A stretch of DNA of 64,000 nucleotides, from contig NZ_JAGPXT010000008.1 in assembly GCF_018070465.1 (NCBI RefSeq), forward strand, positions 124,001 through 188,000, in the 5' to 3' direction. This DNA is from Micromonospora sp. C95 (GTDB lineage Bacteria; Actinomycetota; Actinomycetes; Mycobacteriales; Micromonosporaceae). The position numbers and the translations under genes were made by a program. Of this stretch, positions 24,576-31,992 are shown piece after piece. How positions within the stretch are numbered: position 1 is the stretch's first letter; each line of letters begins with the position of its first letter. Below the pieces are notes generated by a model that searched no databases, was not told where the DNA came from, and worked only from the letters and a program-made list of their open reading frames with translations.

Positions 24576-25400
24576 ATGCAGGCACGGTCGGCACTCTTCG
24601 ACCTGTACGGCGACCACCTCCGGCCGCGGGGTGGTCGCGCACCCGTTGCCGCGCTGGTCAAGCTGCTGGCGCCGCTCGGGATCGCGCCACCTGCCGTACG
24701 GACGGCGGTCTCCCGAATGGTGCGCCAGGGCTGGCTCGAACCGATCAGGCTGACCTCCGGACCGGGATATTCGATCACACCAAAGGCGGCCCGCCGACTC
24801 GACGAGGCCGCCTCCCGGATCTACCGCACCGGTCGGGTCACCTGGGACGGGCGGTTCGACCTGTTGGTGCTGGACGCACCGAGCGCACGCCGGGACCGCC
24901 AGCGACTCGCCGCCAACCTGCGCTACCTCGGCTACGGCACGTTGGACGAGCAGACCTGGGTGGCCACCCGTCCGGCCGAGGACGTCGACCTCCTGCTCAG
25001 TGAGGCGGGCGTACGTTTCGAGCGGTTCAGCGCGGCCCACGCCGCCGGCACGCCGGGCTCGATGGGCCTGGTCCGCCGGGCCTGGAACCTGGCCGAGATC
25101 GGCCGGGCCTACGAGGAGTTCGTCGCCGAGCAGCGGACGCTGCTGACCGGCGTCACCGCCCGCAGCGGCGACGAGGAGGCGTACGCGGCCCGATTCCGGC
25201 TGGTGCACGCGTGGCGTACCTTCCTGTTCCGGGACCCGCAGTTGCCACCGGCGCTGCTGCCCGAACGCTGGCCCGGCGTCGCCGCGGCCAGCTTCTTCGA
25301 CCGCCACGCGGCCCGGCTCCGGCCGGCCGCCGACCGGTACGTCGAGCAGTGCCTCGACGGTGGACACCGGATCGCCCGACAGAAGGGTCGCCAGACGTGA
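24576..25400 (+). CDS. PaaX-family transcriptional regulator
   Basis: A 274-residue regulator. The N-terminal winged helix-turn-helix reads MQARSALFDLYGDHLRPRGG then PPAVRTAVSRMVRQGWLEPIR. The PaaX effector domain follows with GRVTWDGRFDLLVLDAP and the C-terminal block RDPQLPPALLPERWPGVAAASFF. Members repress phenylacetate degradation and respond to phenylacetyl-CoA. The gene overlaps the following enoyl-CoA hydratase by four bases (GTGA), so both respond together; no other paa genes are nearby. Confidence 0.92.
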   Translation: MQARSALFDLYGDHLRPRGGRAPVAALVKLLAPLGIAPPAVRTAVSRMVRQGWLEPIRLTSGPGYSITPKAARRLDEAASRIYRTGRVTWDGRFDLLVLDAPSARRDRQRLAANLRYLGYGTLDEQTWVATRPAEDVDLLLSEAGVRFERFSAAHAAGTPGSMGLVRRAWNLAEIGRAYEEFVAEQRTLLTGVTARSGDEEAYAARFRLVHAWRTFLFRDPQLPPALLPERWPGVAAASFFDRHAARLRPAADRYVEQCLDGGHRIARQKGRQT

Positions 25401-26188
25401 CCGAGCCGCTGCTCGTCGACCGCACCGACGCGGTCGTCACCCTCACCCTGAACCGCCCGACGGCGATGAACTCGCTCGACGTGGCGCTCAAGGAGGCGCT
25501 TCGGGACACCCTCGCCGAGCTGGAGTCCGACCGTGGCTGCCGGGCGGTGGTGCTGGCCGGGGCGGGCGGCTCGTTCTGCGCCGGTCAGGATCTGCGCGAG
25601 CACGTCGACACCCTCCAGACGGGCGACGACAACCCGCTGGACACCGTCCGGGCACACTACAACCCGATCGCCGCTCGGCTGGCGAACCTGCCGAAGCCGG
25701 TGGTGGCCGCGGTCCGGGGCATGGCCGCCGGGGCCGGCGCCTCGCTGGCCTTCCTGGCCGACATCCGAATCGGTGGTCCGTCCACCAGCTTCCTGATGGC
25801 GTTCGCCAAGGTCGGGCTGGCCGCCGACACCGGCGCCTCGTGGACGCTGCCCCGGCTCGTCGGCCATGCCAAGGCTGTCGAGCTGCTGATGCTGGCCGAG
25901 CCGGTACGCGCCGAGGAGGCCTGCCGGCTGGGACTGCTCAACCGGATGACGGACGACGACGAGCAGGTGCTGCCCACCGCGCAGGAACTGGCCGCCCGCC
26001 TCGCCGCCGGGCCGACCATGGCGTACGGGGCGATCAAGCGTCAGCTCTCCGTCGCCGACGCCGGCACCCTGGCCGACGCGCTGGCCGCCGAGGCGCAGGC
26101 GCAGGCGATCTGCGGCGCGACCACGGACCACCGCGCGGCCACCATGGCCTTCGTCAACAAGCAGAAGCCGGTCTTCGAGGGTCGTTGA
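25397..26188 (+). CDS. Enoyl-CoA hydratase/isomerase (PaaG-like)
   Basis: A 263-residue crotonase-fold enzyme. The oxyanion-hole segments are AGAGGSFCAGQDLREH (residues 53-68) and VRGMAAGAGASLAFLADI (near 107-124), and the acid/base region is FAKVGLAADTGASWTLPRLVG, close to PaaG (2-(1,2-epoxy-1,2-dihydrophenyl)acetyl-CoA isomerase). Coupling to a PaaX-family regulator supports an aromatic or fatty acyl-CoA role, but this is one isolated enzyme. The GTG start at 25397 overlaps the regulator stop. Confidence 0.9.
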   Translation: MTEPLLVDRTDAVVTLTLNRPTAMNSLDVALKEALRDTLAELESDRGCRAVVLAGAGGSFCAGQDLREHVDTLQTGDDNPLDTVRAHYNPIAARLANLPKPVVAAVRGMAAGAGASLAFLADIRIGGPSTSFLMAFAKVGLAADTGASWTLPRLVGHAKAVELLMLAEPVRAEEACRLGLLNRMTDDDEQVLPTAQELAARLAAGPTMAYGAIKRQLSVADAGTLADALAAEAQAQAICGATTDHRAATMAFVNKQKPVFEGR

Positions 26189-26221
26189 GCCCTCGCCGGG
26201 CCGTGGACGTGACCGGGTCGG

Positions 26222-26845
26222 TCAGTCGTCCTCTTCCGGGTCCTGGTTCGCCTCCGCGCCGAGCACGAACGCCTGCATGGCCAACTCGTCGCCCGAGGGT
26301 GAGACGAAGGCCGGCAACTCCCGGGGGCCGAGTTCCTGCACGTACGCCCAGAACAACCGGACCGCCTCCGCCGGTGAGTCGGCCTCGATCGGCAGGTCCA
26401 GGCTGACCAGCCAGGTGCGGCGCTGCGGTGCCGGACCGAGCCGGTCGACAAGTTCGCGGAACGTCGCCGCGTCGAGCGGGGTGACCGGCCCGCCGAGGAC
26501 CAGCGCGTCGGCCGGCACCGGCGCGTCGAAGGCCCGCCGGGTGTACGCGACGACAAGCGTGTCGGGCACCCGGTCGGACTGCGGATCGTCCGGATCCTCC
26601 GGACGTCCGGCGGCCGGCCCGGCGACCCGGCCCACGGCCACCAGCCGCGGCGGCTCGTCGGCCAGCACCGCGACCTGGTCACCGGGGCGGGGCAGGCTGC
26701 TGGCGTCCAGCCCGGTCAGCTCAAGCGTGTCGTGGTGGACGAGCCGCTCGGCGTCGTACCGTCCGGCGGGCAGGAGCACGGCCCAGGTGCTCGTGCCGTC
26801 CGCCTGGCTCGCCCCGTTCACCCGATGTGCGGTGTCGGTCGTCAT
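26222..26845 (-). CDS. Conserved hypothetical protein, 207 aa
   Basis: I recognise no domain. It is an acidic soluble protein with a central segment PDTLVVAYTRRAFDAPVPAD and a tail ending GAEANQDPEEDD. Residues 25-75 (AERLVHHDTLELTGLDASSLPRPGDQV) suggest a small beta domain. The start is four bases after the stop of the 3-methyladenine glycosylase gene, so the two are co-translated. Its strong conservation of frame and acidic tail argue that it is real. Confidence 0.7.
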   Translation of the reverse strand: MTTDTAHRVNGASQADGTSTWAVLLPAGRYDAERLVHHDTLELTGLDASSLPRPGDQVAVLADEPPRLVAVGRVAGPAAGRPEDPDDPQSDRVPDTLVVAYTRRAFDAPVPADALVLGGPVTPLDAATFRELVDRLGPAPQRRTWLVSLDLPIEADSPAEAVRLFWAYVQELGPRELPAFVSPSGDELAMQAFVLGAEANQDPEEDD

Positions 26846-26849
26846 GCCC

Positions 26850-27440
26850 TCATCCCATCACGCCGGTCGCCGACGCCACGACGTGGCAGCCCGCCAGATG
26901 GTCGTCGACCATTCCGGTGGCCTGCATCAGCGCGTACGCCGTGGTCGGGCCGACGAACCGGAAGCCACGCTTCTTGAGTGCCTTGGCCATGGCCGTGGAG
27001 GCGTCGGTGAGCGGGGGCACGGCGGCCGCGGCGGCCGGGCGGGCGCGACCGGGTGGCGGGGCGAACGACCAGAGCAGCGCGGAGAGCCCCTCCGGAAGCT
27101 CCTGTGCGGCGCGGGCGTTGGCGATCGCAGCTTCGATCTTGGCCCGGTTACGGACGATGCCGGCGTCGGCGAGCAGCCGGTTCACGTCGGCCTCGCCGTA
27201 GTCGGCCACCGTGTCGATCCGGAACCCACCGAAGGCCGCCCGGAAGGCCGGCCGCTTGCGCAGGATGGTCAGCCAGGACAACCCGGACTGGAACGCCTCC
27301 AGCGTCATCCGCTCGTAGAGGGCGTCGTCACCGTGCAGCGGGCGGCCCCACTCGGTGTCGTGATAGACCGCGTAGTCGGGAGTGCTGGCACCCCACCCGC
27401 ACCGGGCCAACCCGTCGGCACCGATCACCAGTTCAGTCAC
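26850..27440 (-). CDS. tag: DNA-3-methyladenine glycosylase I
   Basis: A 196-residue base-excision repair enzyme that removes 3-methyladenine from DNA. It starts near GLARCGWGASTPDYAVYHDTEWG, with the zinc ligand Cys14 and His27. The helix-hairpin-helix part includes QSGLSWLTILRKRPAFRAAF, and the C-terminal zinc ligands lie in VDDHLAGCHVV. The GTG at 27440 (VTELVIGADG) is chosen; the frame to 27482 adds 14 unneeded residues. It sits in a minus-strand operon with SRPBCC and DivIVA-domain genes. Confidence 0.93.
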   Translation of the reverse strand: MTELVIGADGLARCGWGASTPDYAVYHDTEWGRPLHGDDALYERMTLEAFQSGLSWLTILRKRPAFRAAFGGFRIDTVADYGEADVNRLLADAGIVRNRAKIEAAIANARAAQELPEGLSALLWSFAPPPGRARPAAAAAVPPLTDASTAMAKALKKRGFRFVGPTTAYALMQATGMVDDHLAGCHVVASATGVMG

Positions 27441-27485
27441 GGCGTCAAGGCTAGGCCCACTGTCCGACAGTCCGCCGCGCACCGG

Positions 27486-27983
27486 TCAGGGCAGGCGGCC
27501 CTGCTCGACCTGGCGGGCGAAGCGTCGCAGCGCCTGGGTGAGGCTGAACTTGGAACCGGGCCAGAGCACCGGCCAGGCCACCTTGCCGGCCGGCCCGCCC
27601 GGCAGGTGGAACCACTCGTGCCAGACCACCTGGCTGCGCCCGCTCTCCAGCGGGGTGCACCGCAGCACCCCGGGGCCGCGCAGCAGCGTGCCGCAGTGCA
27701 CCACGCCGATCTCGTACGGCGCGTCCACCCGGACGACCCGCATCTTGTCCCGCAGCACCGCAGGGCCGACCGAGGTGACCGCCTCGACCAGGCTCCCCTC
27801 GCCACCGTCACCCTCCACCACCCGGACCGTGGTGAACGGGATCCACTCCGACTGCCGCTCCCAGGCCAGCAGGGCGGCGAAGACCTTCTCGGCCGGCGCG
27901 TTGACGATCACCGTGGCGGTCACCTCACCGGCACCGGGTTGGGCCGCCTCGCGAAGATCGTCAGCGCCGTCCGAGCCGCTCAC
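27486..27983 (-). CDS. SRPBCC-family protein (polyketide cyclase/START-like)
   Basis: A 165-residue helix-grip fold protein. VTATVIVNAPAEKVFAALLAW is the usual first strand and helix, then SEWIPFTTVRVVEGDGGEGS, and a C-terminal helix around FSLTQALRRFARQVEQG. Such proteins bind hydrophobic ligands; no specific role can be given. Its GTG overlaps the DivIVA-domain gene stop by four bases, so it is probably translated from the same message. Confidence 0.85.
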   Translation of the reverse strand: MSGSDGADDLREAAQPGAGEVTATVIVNAPAEKVFAALLAWERQSEWIPFTTVRVVEGDGGEGSLVEAVTSVGPAVLRDKMRVVRVDAPYEIGVVHCGTLLRGPGVLRCTPLESGRSQVVWHEWFHLPGGPAGKVAWPVLWPGSKFSLTQALRRFARQVEQGRLP

Positions 27984-28681
27984 GCCGACTCCGACCGGAC
28001 CACCGAACCGCGCGACGCGGTGCCCGGCGCCCCGCTGTCCGCCGGCCCGTCGTCGGCGCCCGGGTCGGCAGCGGCCGAGATCGCGGCACCTTCGGCCGGC
28101 GCCGCGCCCGGCACCGGCTGCTCGCCGGCCGGCCGGGCATCGCCGTCGGCCGGCTCGGTCGCCTCGCTCGTCGCGCCCGCCGCCATCGCCGTCGGTGCCT
28201 CGGTGGTCGCCGCCGGCATCGGGCGGTCACCGGTCTCGGCTCCCGCCGGAGACACCGAAAGCTCGATCGTCGATCCGCCGGCCACCGGCGGATCCCAGGG
28301 CGAGGCCCCGGCCCCGGGCGGGTTGGCCGACTGCTCGCGGGCCCGTCGAAGCGCGTCGGCGTCGGCGATCCGGCCGTCCCGCAACGCCGTCACCTCCGCC
28401 TCCAGCACGCCGACCAGCTCGGCCTTGTAGCCGATGTCGTACGCCGCCCGGCGCATCGCCTGGTCGACCTGGTTCATCCGGTACCCACGCAGCGCGGTGT
28501 CGAAGCGCACCTCGCCGACGTCCGACTCGCGCAGCGGACGGTCGCCGGGCAGCGGCACCGCCCGCCCGTCCGCCTCGACCGGGGCCAGGCCGGGATCCCG
28601 ACCGGTGACCAGCACCGTGACGCCGAACACGACCGCCGCGACGGTGACCGCCACGACCAGCAGGAGCAGAAGCTGACCCAT
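27980..28681 (-). CDS. DivIVA-domain membrane protein (Rv1209-like)
   Basis: A 233-residue protein with an N-terminal membrane helix (LLLLLVVAVTVAAVVFGVTVLV), then the DivIVA-like motif VRFDTALRGYRMNQVDQAMRRAAYDI, a short coiled coil, and a long Ala/Pro/Glu-rich disordered tail. It is probably membrane-bound and polar or septal, by analogy to DivIVA/Wag31. The same gene lies next to tagA and folP2 in M. tuberculosis. ATG at 28681. Confidence 0.85.
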   Translation of the reverse strand: MGQLLLLLVVAVTVAAVVFGVTVLVTGRDPGLAPVEADGRAVPLPGDRPLRESDVGEVRFDTALRGYRMNQVDQAMRRAAYDIGYKAELVGVLEAEVTALRDGRIADADALRRAREQSANPPGAGASPWDPPVAGGSTIELSVSPAGAETGDRPMPAATTEAPTAMAAGATSEATEPADGDARPAGEQPVPGAAPAEGAAISAAADPGADDGPADSGAPGTASRGSVVRSESA

Positions 28682-28823
28682 GCACTGATCGTGGCACGCC
28701 GAGGGGAACGGGGCGACCCCACCCGGCGCGGCGTACCGGACCGGAAGCCGGACCGACGACGGGATAGCGTCAGCGTGCCGGCGGCGTGATCGGCCGGCGG
28801 CGTACGGCGATGTGGGAGGTGGC

Positions 28824-29693
28824 GTGGCCGGGGTGCTGCGGCTCGGGACTCGGCGGTTCGGTCCCGACGAACTGGTGGTGATGGCGATCGTCAACCGCAC
28901 CCCGGACTCGTTCTTCGACCGGGGCGCCACCTTCCGGTCCGACAGCGCGCTGCGGGCGGTGGAGCGGGCGGTGGACGAGGGCGCGGACATCGTCGACATC
29001 GGCGGGGTGAAGGCCGGGCCGGGTACCGAGGTCGACGTCGCCGAGGAGATCCGGCGGACGGTCGGCACCATCGCCGCCGTGCGGGCCGCCTTCCCCGAGG
29101 TCGTCATCTCGATCGACACCTGGCGGGCCGAGGTCGCGGTGGAGGCGGTGGCGGCCGGCGCGGACCTGCTCAACGACACCTGGTCGGGAGCGGATCCGGC
29201 ACTGGCCCGGGTGGCGGCCCGTACCGGGGTCGGGCTGGTCTGCTCGCACGCGGGAGGACTCAGCCCACGCACCAGGCCGCACCGCGCGGCCTTCGACGAC
29301 GTGGTGGCGGACGTGGTCGCGACGGTCACCGGCCTCGCCGACCGCGCGGTCTCCCTGGGCGTACGCCCCGACGGGATCCTCATCGACCCGGCTCACGACT
29401 TCGGCAAGAACACCCACCACTCGCTGGAGATCACCCGGCGGCTGGGCGAACTGGCCGCGACCGGTTGGCCGGTGCTGGTCGCCCTGTCGAACAAGGACTT
29501 CATCGGCGAGACGCTGGACCTGCCGGTCACGGAGCGGCTGGAGGGCACGCTCGCCGCGACGGCGGTCTCCGCGTGGTTGGGTGCCCGGGTCTTCCGCGCC
29601 CACCAGGTCCGCCCCACCCGTCGGCTGCTGGACATGGTCTCGGCCGTCCGGGGAGACCTTCCACCCACGCTCAGCCGTCGCGGCCTCGCCTGA
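28824..29693 (+). CDS. folP2: FolP2-like dihydropteroate synthase homolog, probably not a DHPS
   Basis: A 289-residue TIM-barrel protein of the DHPS family. VMAIVNRTPDSFFDRGAT is near residue 20 and VDIGGVKAGPGTEVD near 66. The DHPS signature GGESTRPG is replaced by GGVKAGPG, the DPGxGF(x)K segment reads DPAHDFGKN, and GxSRK reads ALSNKDF. These changes fall in substrate loops and match the FolP2 group, which in mycobacteria, to my recollection, does not support folate synthesis. The true reaction is unknown. The GTG at 28824 follows GGAGG; the GTG at 28812 is less likely. Confidence 0.85.
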   Translation: MAGVLRLGTRRFGPDELVVMAIVNRTPDSFFDRGATFRSDSALRAVERAVDEGADIVDIGGVKAGPGTEVDVAEEIRRTVGTIAAVRAAFPEVVISIDTWRAEVAVEAVAAGADLLNDTWSGADPALARVAARTGVGLVCSHAGGLSPRTRPHRAAFDDVVADVVATVTGLADRAVSLGVRPDGILIDPAHDFGKNTHHSLEITRRLGELAATGWPVLVALSNKDFIGETLDLPVTERLEGTLAATAVSAWLGARVFRAHQVRPTRRLLDMVSAVRGDLPPTLSRRGLA

Positions 29694-29715
29694 GCGGTGG
29701 TCGGTCGGGCGTCGG

Positions 29716-30093
29716 TCAGGTCCAGCGGAGGATGTTGCGCCGCCACGCGTACAGCAGGCCGAGCGCCAGGACCCCCACGAAGATCGCCATTTCCACCACG
29801 GTGACCAGCCCGAAACCGGGCCGGTCGAAGATCACCGCCCAGGGGAAGAGGAACACCGCCTCGACCGCGAACAGCACGTAGAGGTACGCGTAGACGTAGT
29901 AGCGGATCTGCATCTGTGCCCAGTCGCCGCCGACCGGGTCGAGGCCGCACTCGTAGCTGGCGCGCTTGCCGGGCGGGTCGGCCGGGCGGGCGGGGCGGAG
30001 CACCCGGTTGGCGGTGAACGCGACGCCGAGGAAGAGCACGCCGGCGAGCAGCAACAGCCCGAGCGTCGCGTACGAGCCCAGGTAACCGGTCAC
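29716..30093 (-). CDS. nuoA: NADH-quinone oxidoreductase subunit A (orphan)
   Basis: A 125-residue subunit with three membrane helices. Visible are the conserved loop YECGLDPVGGDWAQMQIRYYVYAYLYVLFAVEAVFLFPW and a last helix near VVEMAIFVGVLALGLLYAW. NuoA is part of the proton-pumping membrane arm of complex I. No other nuo genes are next to it, so this is a stand-alone copy. It could be a duplicate of the main operon copy or serve a partial complex. Convergent with folP2; GTG start at 30093. Confidence 0.9.
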   Translation of the reverse strand: MTGYLGSYATLGLLLLAGVLFLGVAFTANRVLRPARPADPPGKRASYECGLDPVGGDWAQMQIRYYVYAYLYVLFAVEAVFLFPWAVIFDRPGFGLVTVVEMAIFVGVLALGLLYAWRRNILRWT

Positions 30094-30150
30094 GGTCGGT
30101 CAGCCTACCGTCCCGCACCCGGCCCCGACCGCGTCGCGAACTTCTTTCTT

Positions 30151-30168
30151 CTGGGACTAGTGTCCCAG
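30151..30168. promoter_or_regulatory. Inverted repeat in divergent nuoA/secreted protein promoter
   Basis: CTGGGAC and GTCCCAG are inverted around the 4-nt TAGT, 48 nt upstream of the secreted-protein ATG and 58 nt upstream of nuoA. It is operator-like in size and place, but I cannot name the regulator. Confidence 0.4.
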
Positions 30169-30215
30169 GGCAACTTCCGACCACCATGGGACCCACCACC
30201 AGCACCGGAGGATCA

Positions 30216-31691
30216 ATGGGACGGCTGCCCGGACGGCGCGTCTGGCGTCGTACCTTCGCGTCGGCCTGCGCCCTCGGTCTGCTGGTGGCCGGCGGGGCGG
30301 CCGTGGCTCCGGGGGCGGTGGCGGCCGGTCCGGCGGCGACTCGGGCCACCGAGCCGGGGCCGTACAGCCCCCCGGACGAGCCCACCGGCGAGCCCGAGCC
30401 CACGTCACCGCCGCCCACGGTGGAGCCGCCGGTCGAGACGACCACGCCCGCCGCACCCTCGACACCGCCCACACCGGGCACCACCACCGGCGGACCAGCC
30501 CCGAGCGGTGGTCCGCCGGCTGTCACCGTGGCACCGTCCCGGCCCACGTACTCCCCGCCACCCCCACCTCCCGCGGCCACCCTCGCACCGCCCGCCACGG
30601 CCGGCGTGAAGGTCAGCACCGGCGATGTCACCCTGCCGGCCGGTTACTGGAACTCGGCCAGCACGGTGGTCACCCTGAGCGTGACCGTGGCCAACACCGG
30701 CACCGCGAGCGCCGGTGTCCGACTCACCTACACCCTGCCGGCCGGCCTCACCGACGCCGGTACGAGCGGCTGCGCCGCCGCCGGGAACCGGGAGTACCGC
30801 TGCGGACGGTGGACCACGGCGCCCGGCGCGCAGTTCAGCACCCGGTTGCGGATCCGGGTCAGCGGCGACGCCTGGCGCAAGGTGCCGCTGGCCGGCTCGG
30901 TGCGGGTGACCGCCACCGGCGCGGCCGGCACCGCGAGTGACGACGAGGGCTTCGCCGTGCTCTTCCCGCCCGGCCCGCCGGTACCCGGGATCACCATGTC
31001 GGCCGGGGAGGTCACCTTCGACGCCGAGGGCGCCGGCACGGAGTTGCTCGTCCGGCTCGGCAACACCGGCCGGGCCGACGCCACCGGGCGGGTCGACGTG
31101 CTGCTGCCCGAAGGTGTCACGGTGGCGACGCCGCCCTCCGGATGCGTCGCCGTGGCGACCACGCGTACCCGCTGCGGACTGGGCACGGTGCGGTCGGGGC
31201 GGACCGAGGAGGTGAGGTTGCCGGTGACGGCGACGGCGCAGGTGTTGCGGACCGCGCCGCTCTCCGGAGCGGTGATCGGCCGGCTCGATCCGCGCCACGG
31301 TGCCGACCGGCGGATGCAGCTCAGCTTCCGGATCACCGCCACGTCACCCGAGCTGCCCGCGGTGGTGCCGCCGCCCGCGCCGGTGACGTCGCCGAATCTG
31401 CGCCCGGCCGGAGCGACACCGGGCGAGGGGCCGGCGTCGGGGCAGCGCCCGGCGGTGCTGCTGATCACGGTGTCGGTCCTGCTGGTGCTCCTGGCCGGCG
31501 GGCTGGCGGCGTGGTGGTGGCGGCGCCGCGCCACCACGTTGGCGACCGGCGGCGATGAGACCACCGGTGCGGCGCTCCAAACCGGGGCGGCGCACCCGGC
31601 CGGCGGTGCACCGGAACCGGACAGCGGGATCTGGTTCCGCCCCCGGCGGCCGGCCCGCACGTACGACCGGCAGGGGTGGGATGTGCGGTGA
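30216..31691 (+). CDS. Secreted, membrane-anchored protein with Pro-rich stalk and two DUF11-like domains
   Basis: A 491-residue surface protein. It has a signal peptide (Arg-rich start, hydrophobic ALGLLVAGGAAVAPG, AVAA cleavage), then a Pro/Thr-rich stretch to about residue 125. Two immunoglobulin-like DUF11-type domains follow (VTLSVTVANTGTASAGVRLTY and LLVRLGNTGRADATGRVDVL), each with a conserved Cys pair. After a Pro-rich linker comes a C-terminal membrane helix (LLITVSVLLVLLAGGLAAWWW) and a short cytosolic tail. The ATG at 30216 has GGAGGA; 30186 is unlikely. The function is unknown; a cell-surface role is inferred. Confidence 0.82.
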   Translation: MGRLPGRRVWRRTFASACALGLLVAGGAAVAPGAVAAGPAATRATEPGPYSPPDEPTGEPEPTSPPPTVEPPVETTTPAAPSTPPTPGTTTGGPAPSGGPPAVTVAPSRPTYSPPPPPPAATLAPPATAGVKVSTGDVTLPAGYWNSASTVVTLSVTVANTGTASAGVRLTYTLPAGLTDAGTSGCAAAGNREYRCGRWTTAPGAQFSTRLRIRVSGDAWRKVPLAGSVRVTATGAAGTASDDEGFAVLFPPGPPVPGITMSAGEVTFDAEGAGTELLVRLGNTGRADATGRVDVLLPEGVTVATPPSGCVAVATTRTRCGLGTVRSGRTEEVRLPVTATAQVLRTAPLSGAVIGRLDPRHGADRRMQLSFRITATSPELPAVVPPPAPVTSPNLRPAGATPGEGPASGQRPAVLLITVSVLLVLLAGGLAAWWWRRRATTLATGGDETTGAALQTGAAHPAGGAPEPDSGIWFRPRRPARTYDRQGWDVR

Positions 31692-31736
31692 CCAGGGGTT
31701 GGTGTGCGGTATTCAGGGGGGTGGGATGTGCGGTGA
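31673..31736. repeat. 19-bp direct repeat at the secreted protein 3' end
   Basis: The 19-mer at 31673-31691, which includes the stop codon, recurs exactly at 31718-31736, 45 bases on, with a partial third copy in between. This looks like a local tandem duplication of the gene end. Confidence 0.7.
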
Positions 31737-31992
31737 TTTGGATTACGGCGGCCCCGGCGAAACACCGCAAGTGACCACATAAACCCTCACGTTTCGATCC
31801 CAGTCGGCGGACCTCCAGGCCGGGCGGGCCCCCGATCCGACGTAGGCTCTCGGTGAGGAAGGACAGGCGGGCCGGACGTTCGCGGACGGCCGGTGCAGCG
31901 GCGCGTCAAGGAGGTCTCGTGGCCGAGCAAGGCGAGGTCACCATCCAGTTCAGCCGGCCGCGCCACGGCGCGCGACGAAGCGAGGTGCGGCC
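31692..31992. other. Intergenic region before korA
   Basis: Apart from the duplicated 19-mer, nothing recognisable. It probably holds the korAB promoter; CGAGGTG just before the GTG at 31993 may be the ribosome binding site. Confidence 0.5.
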
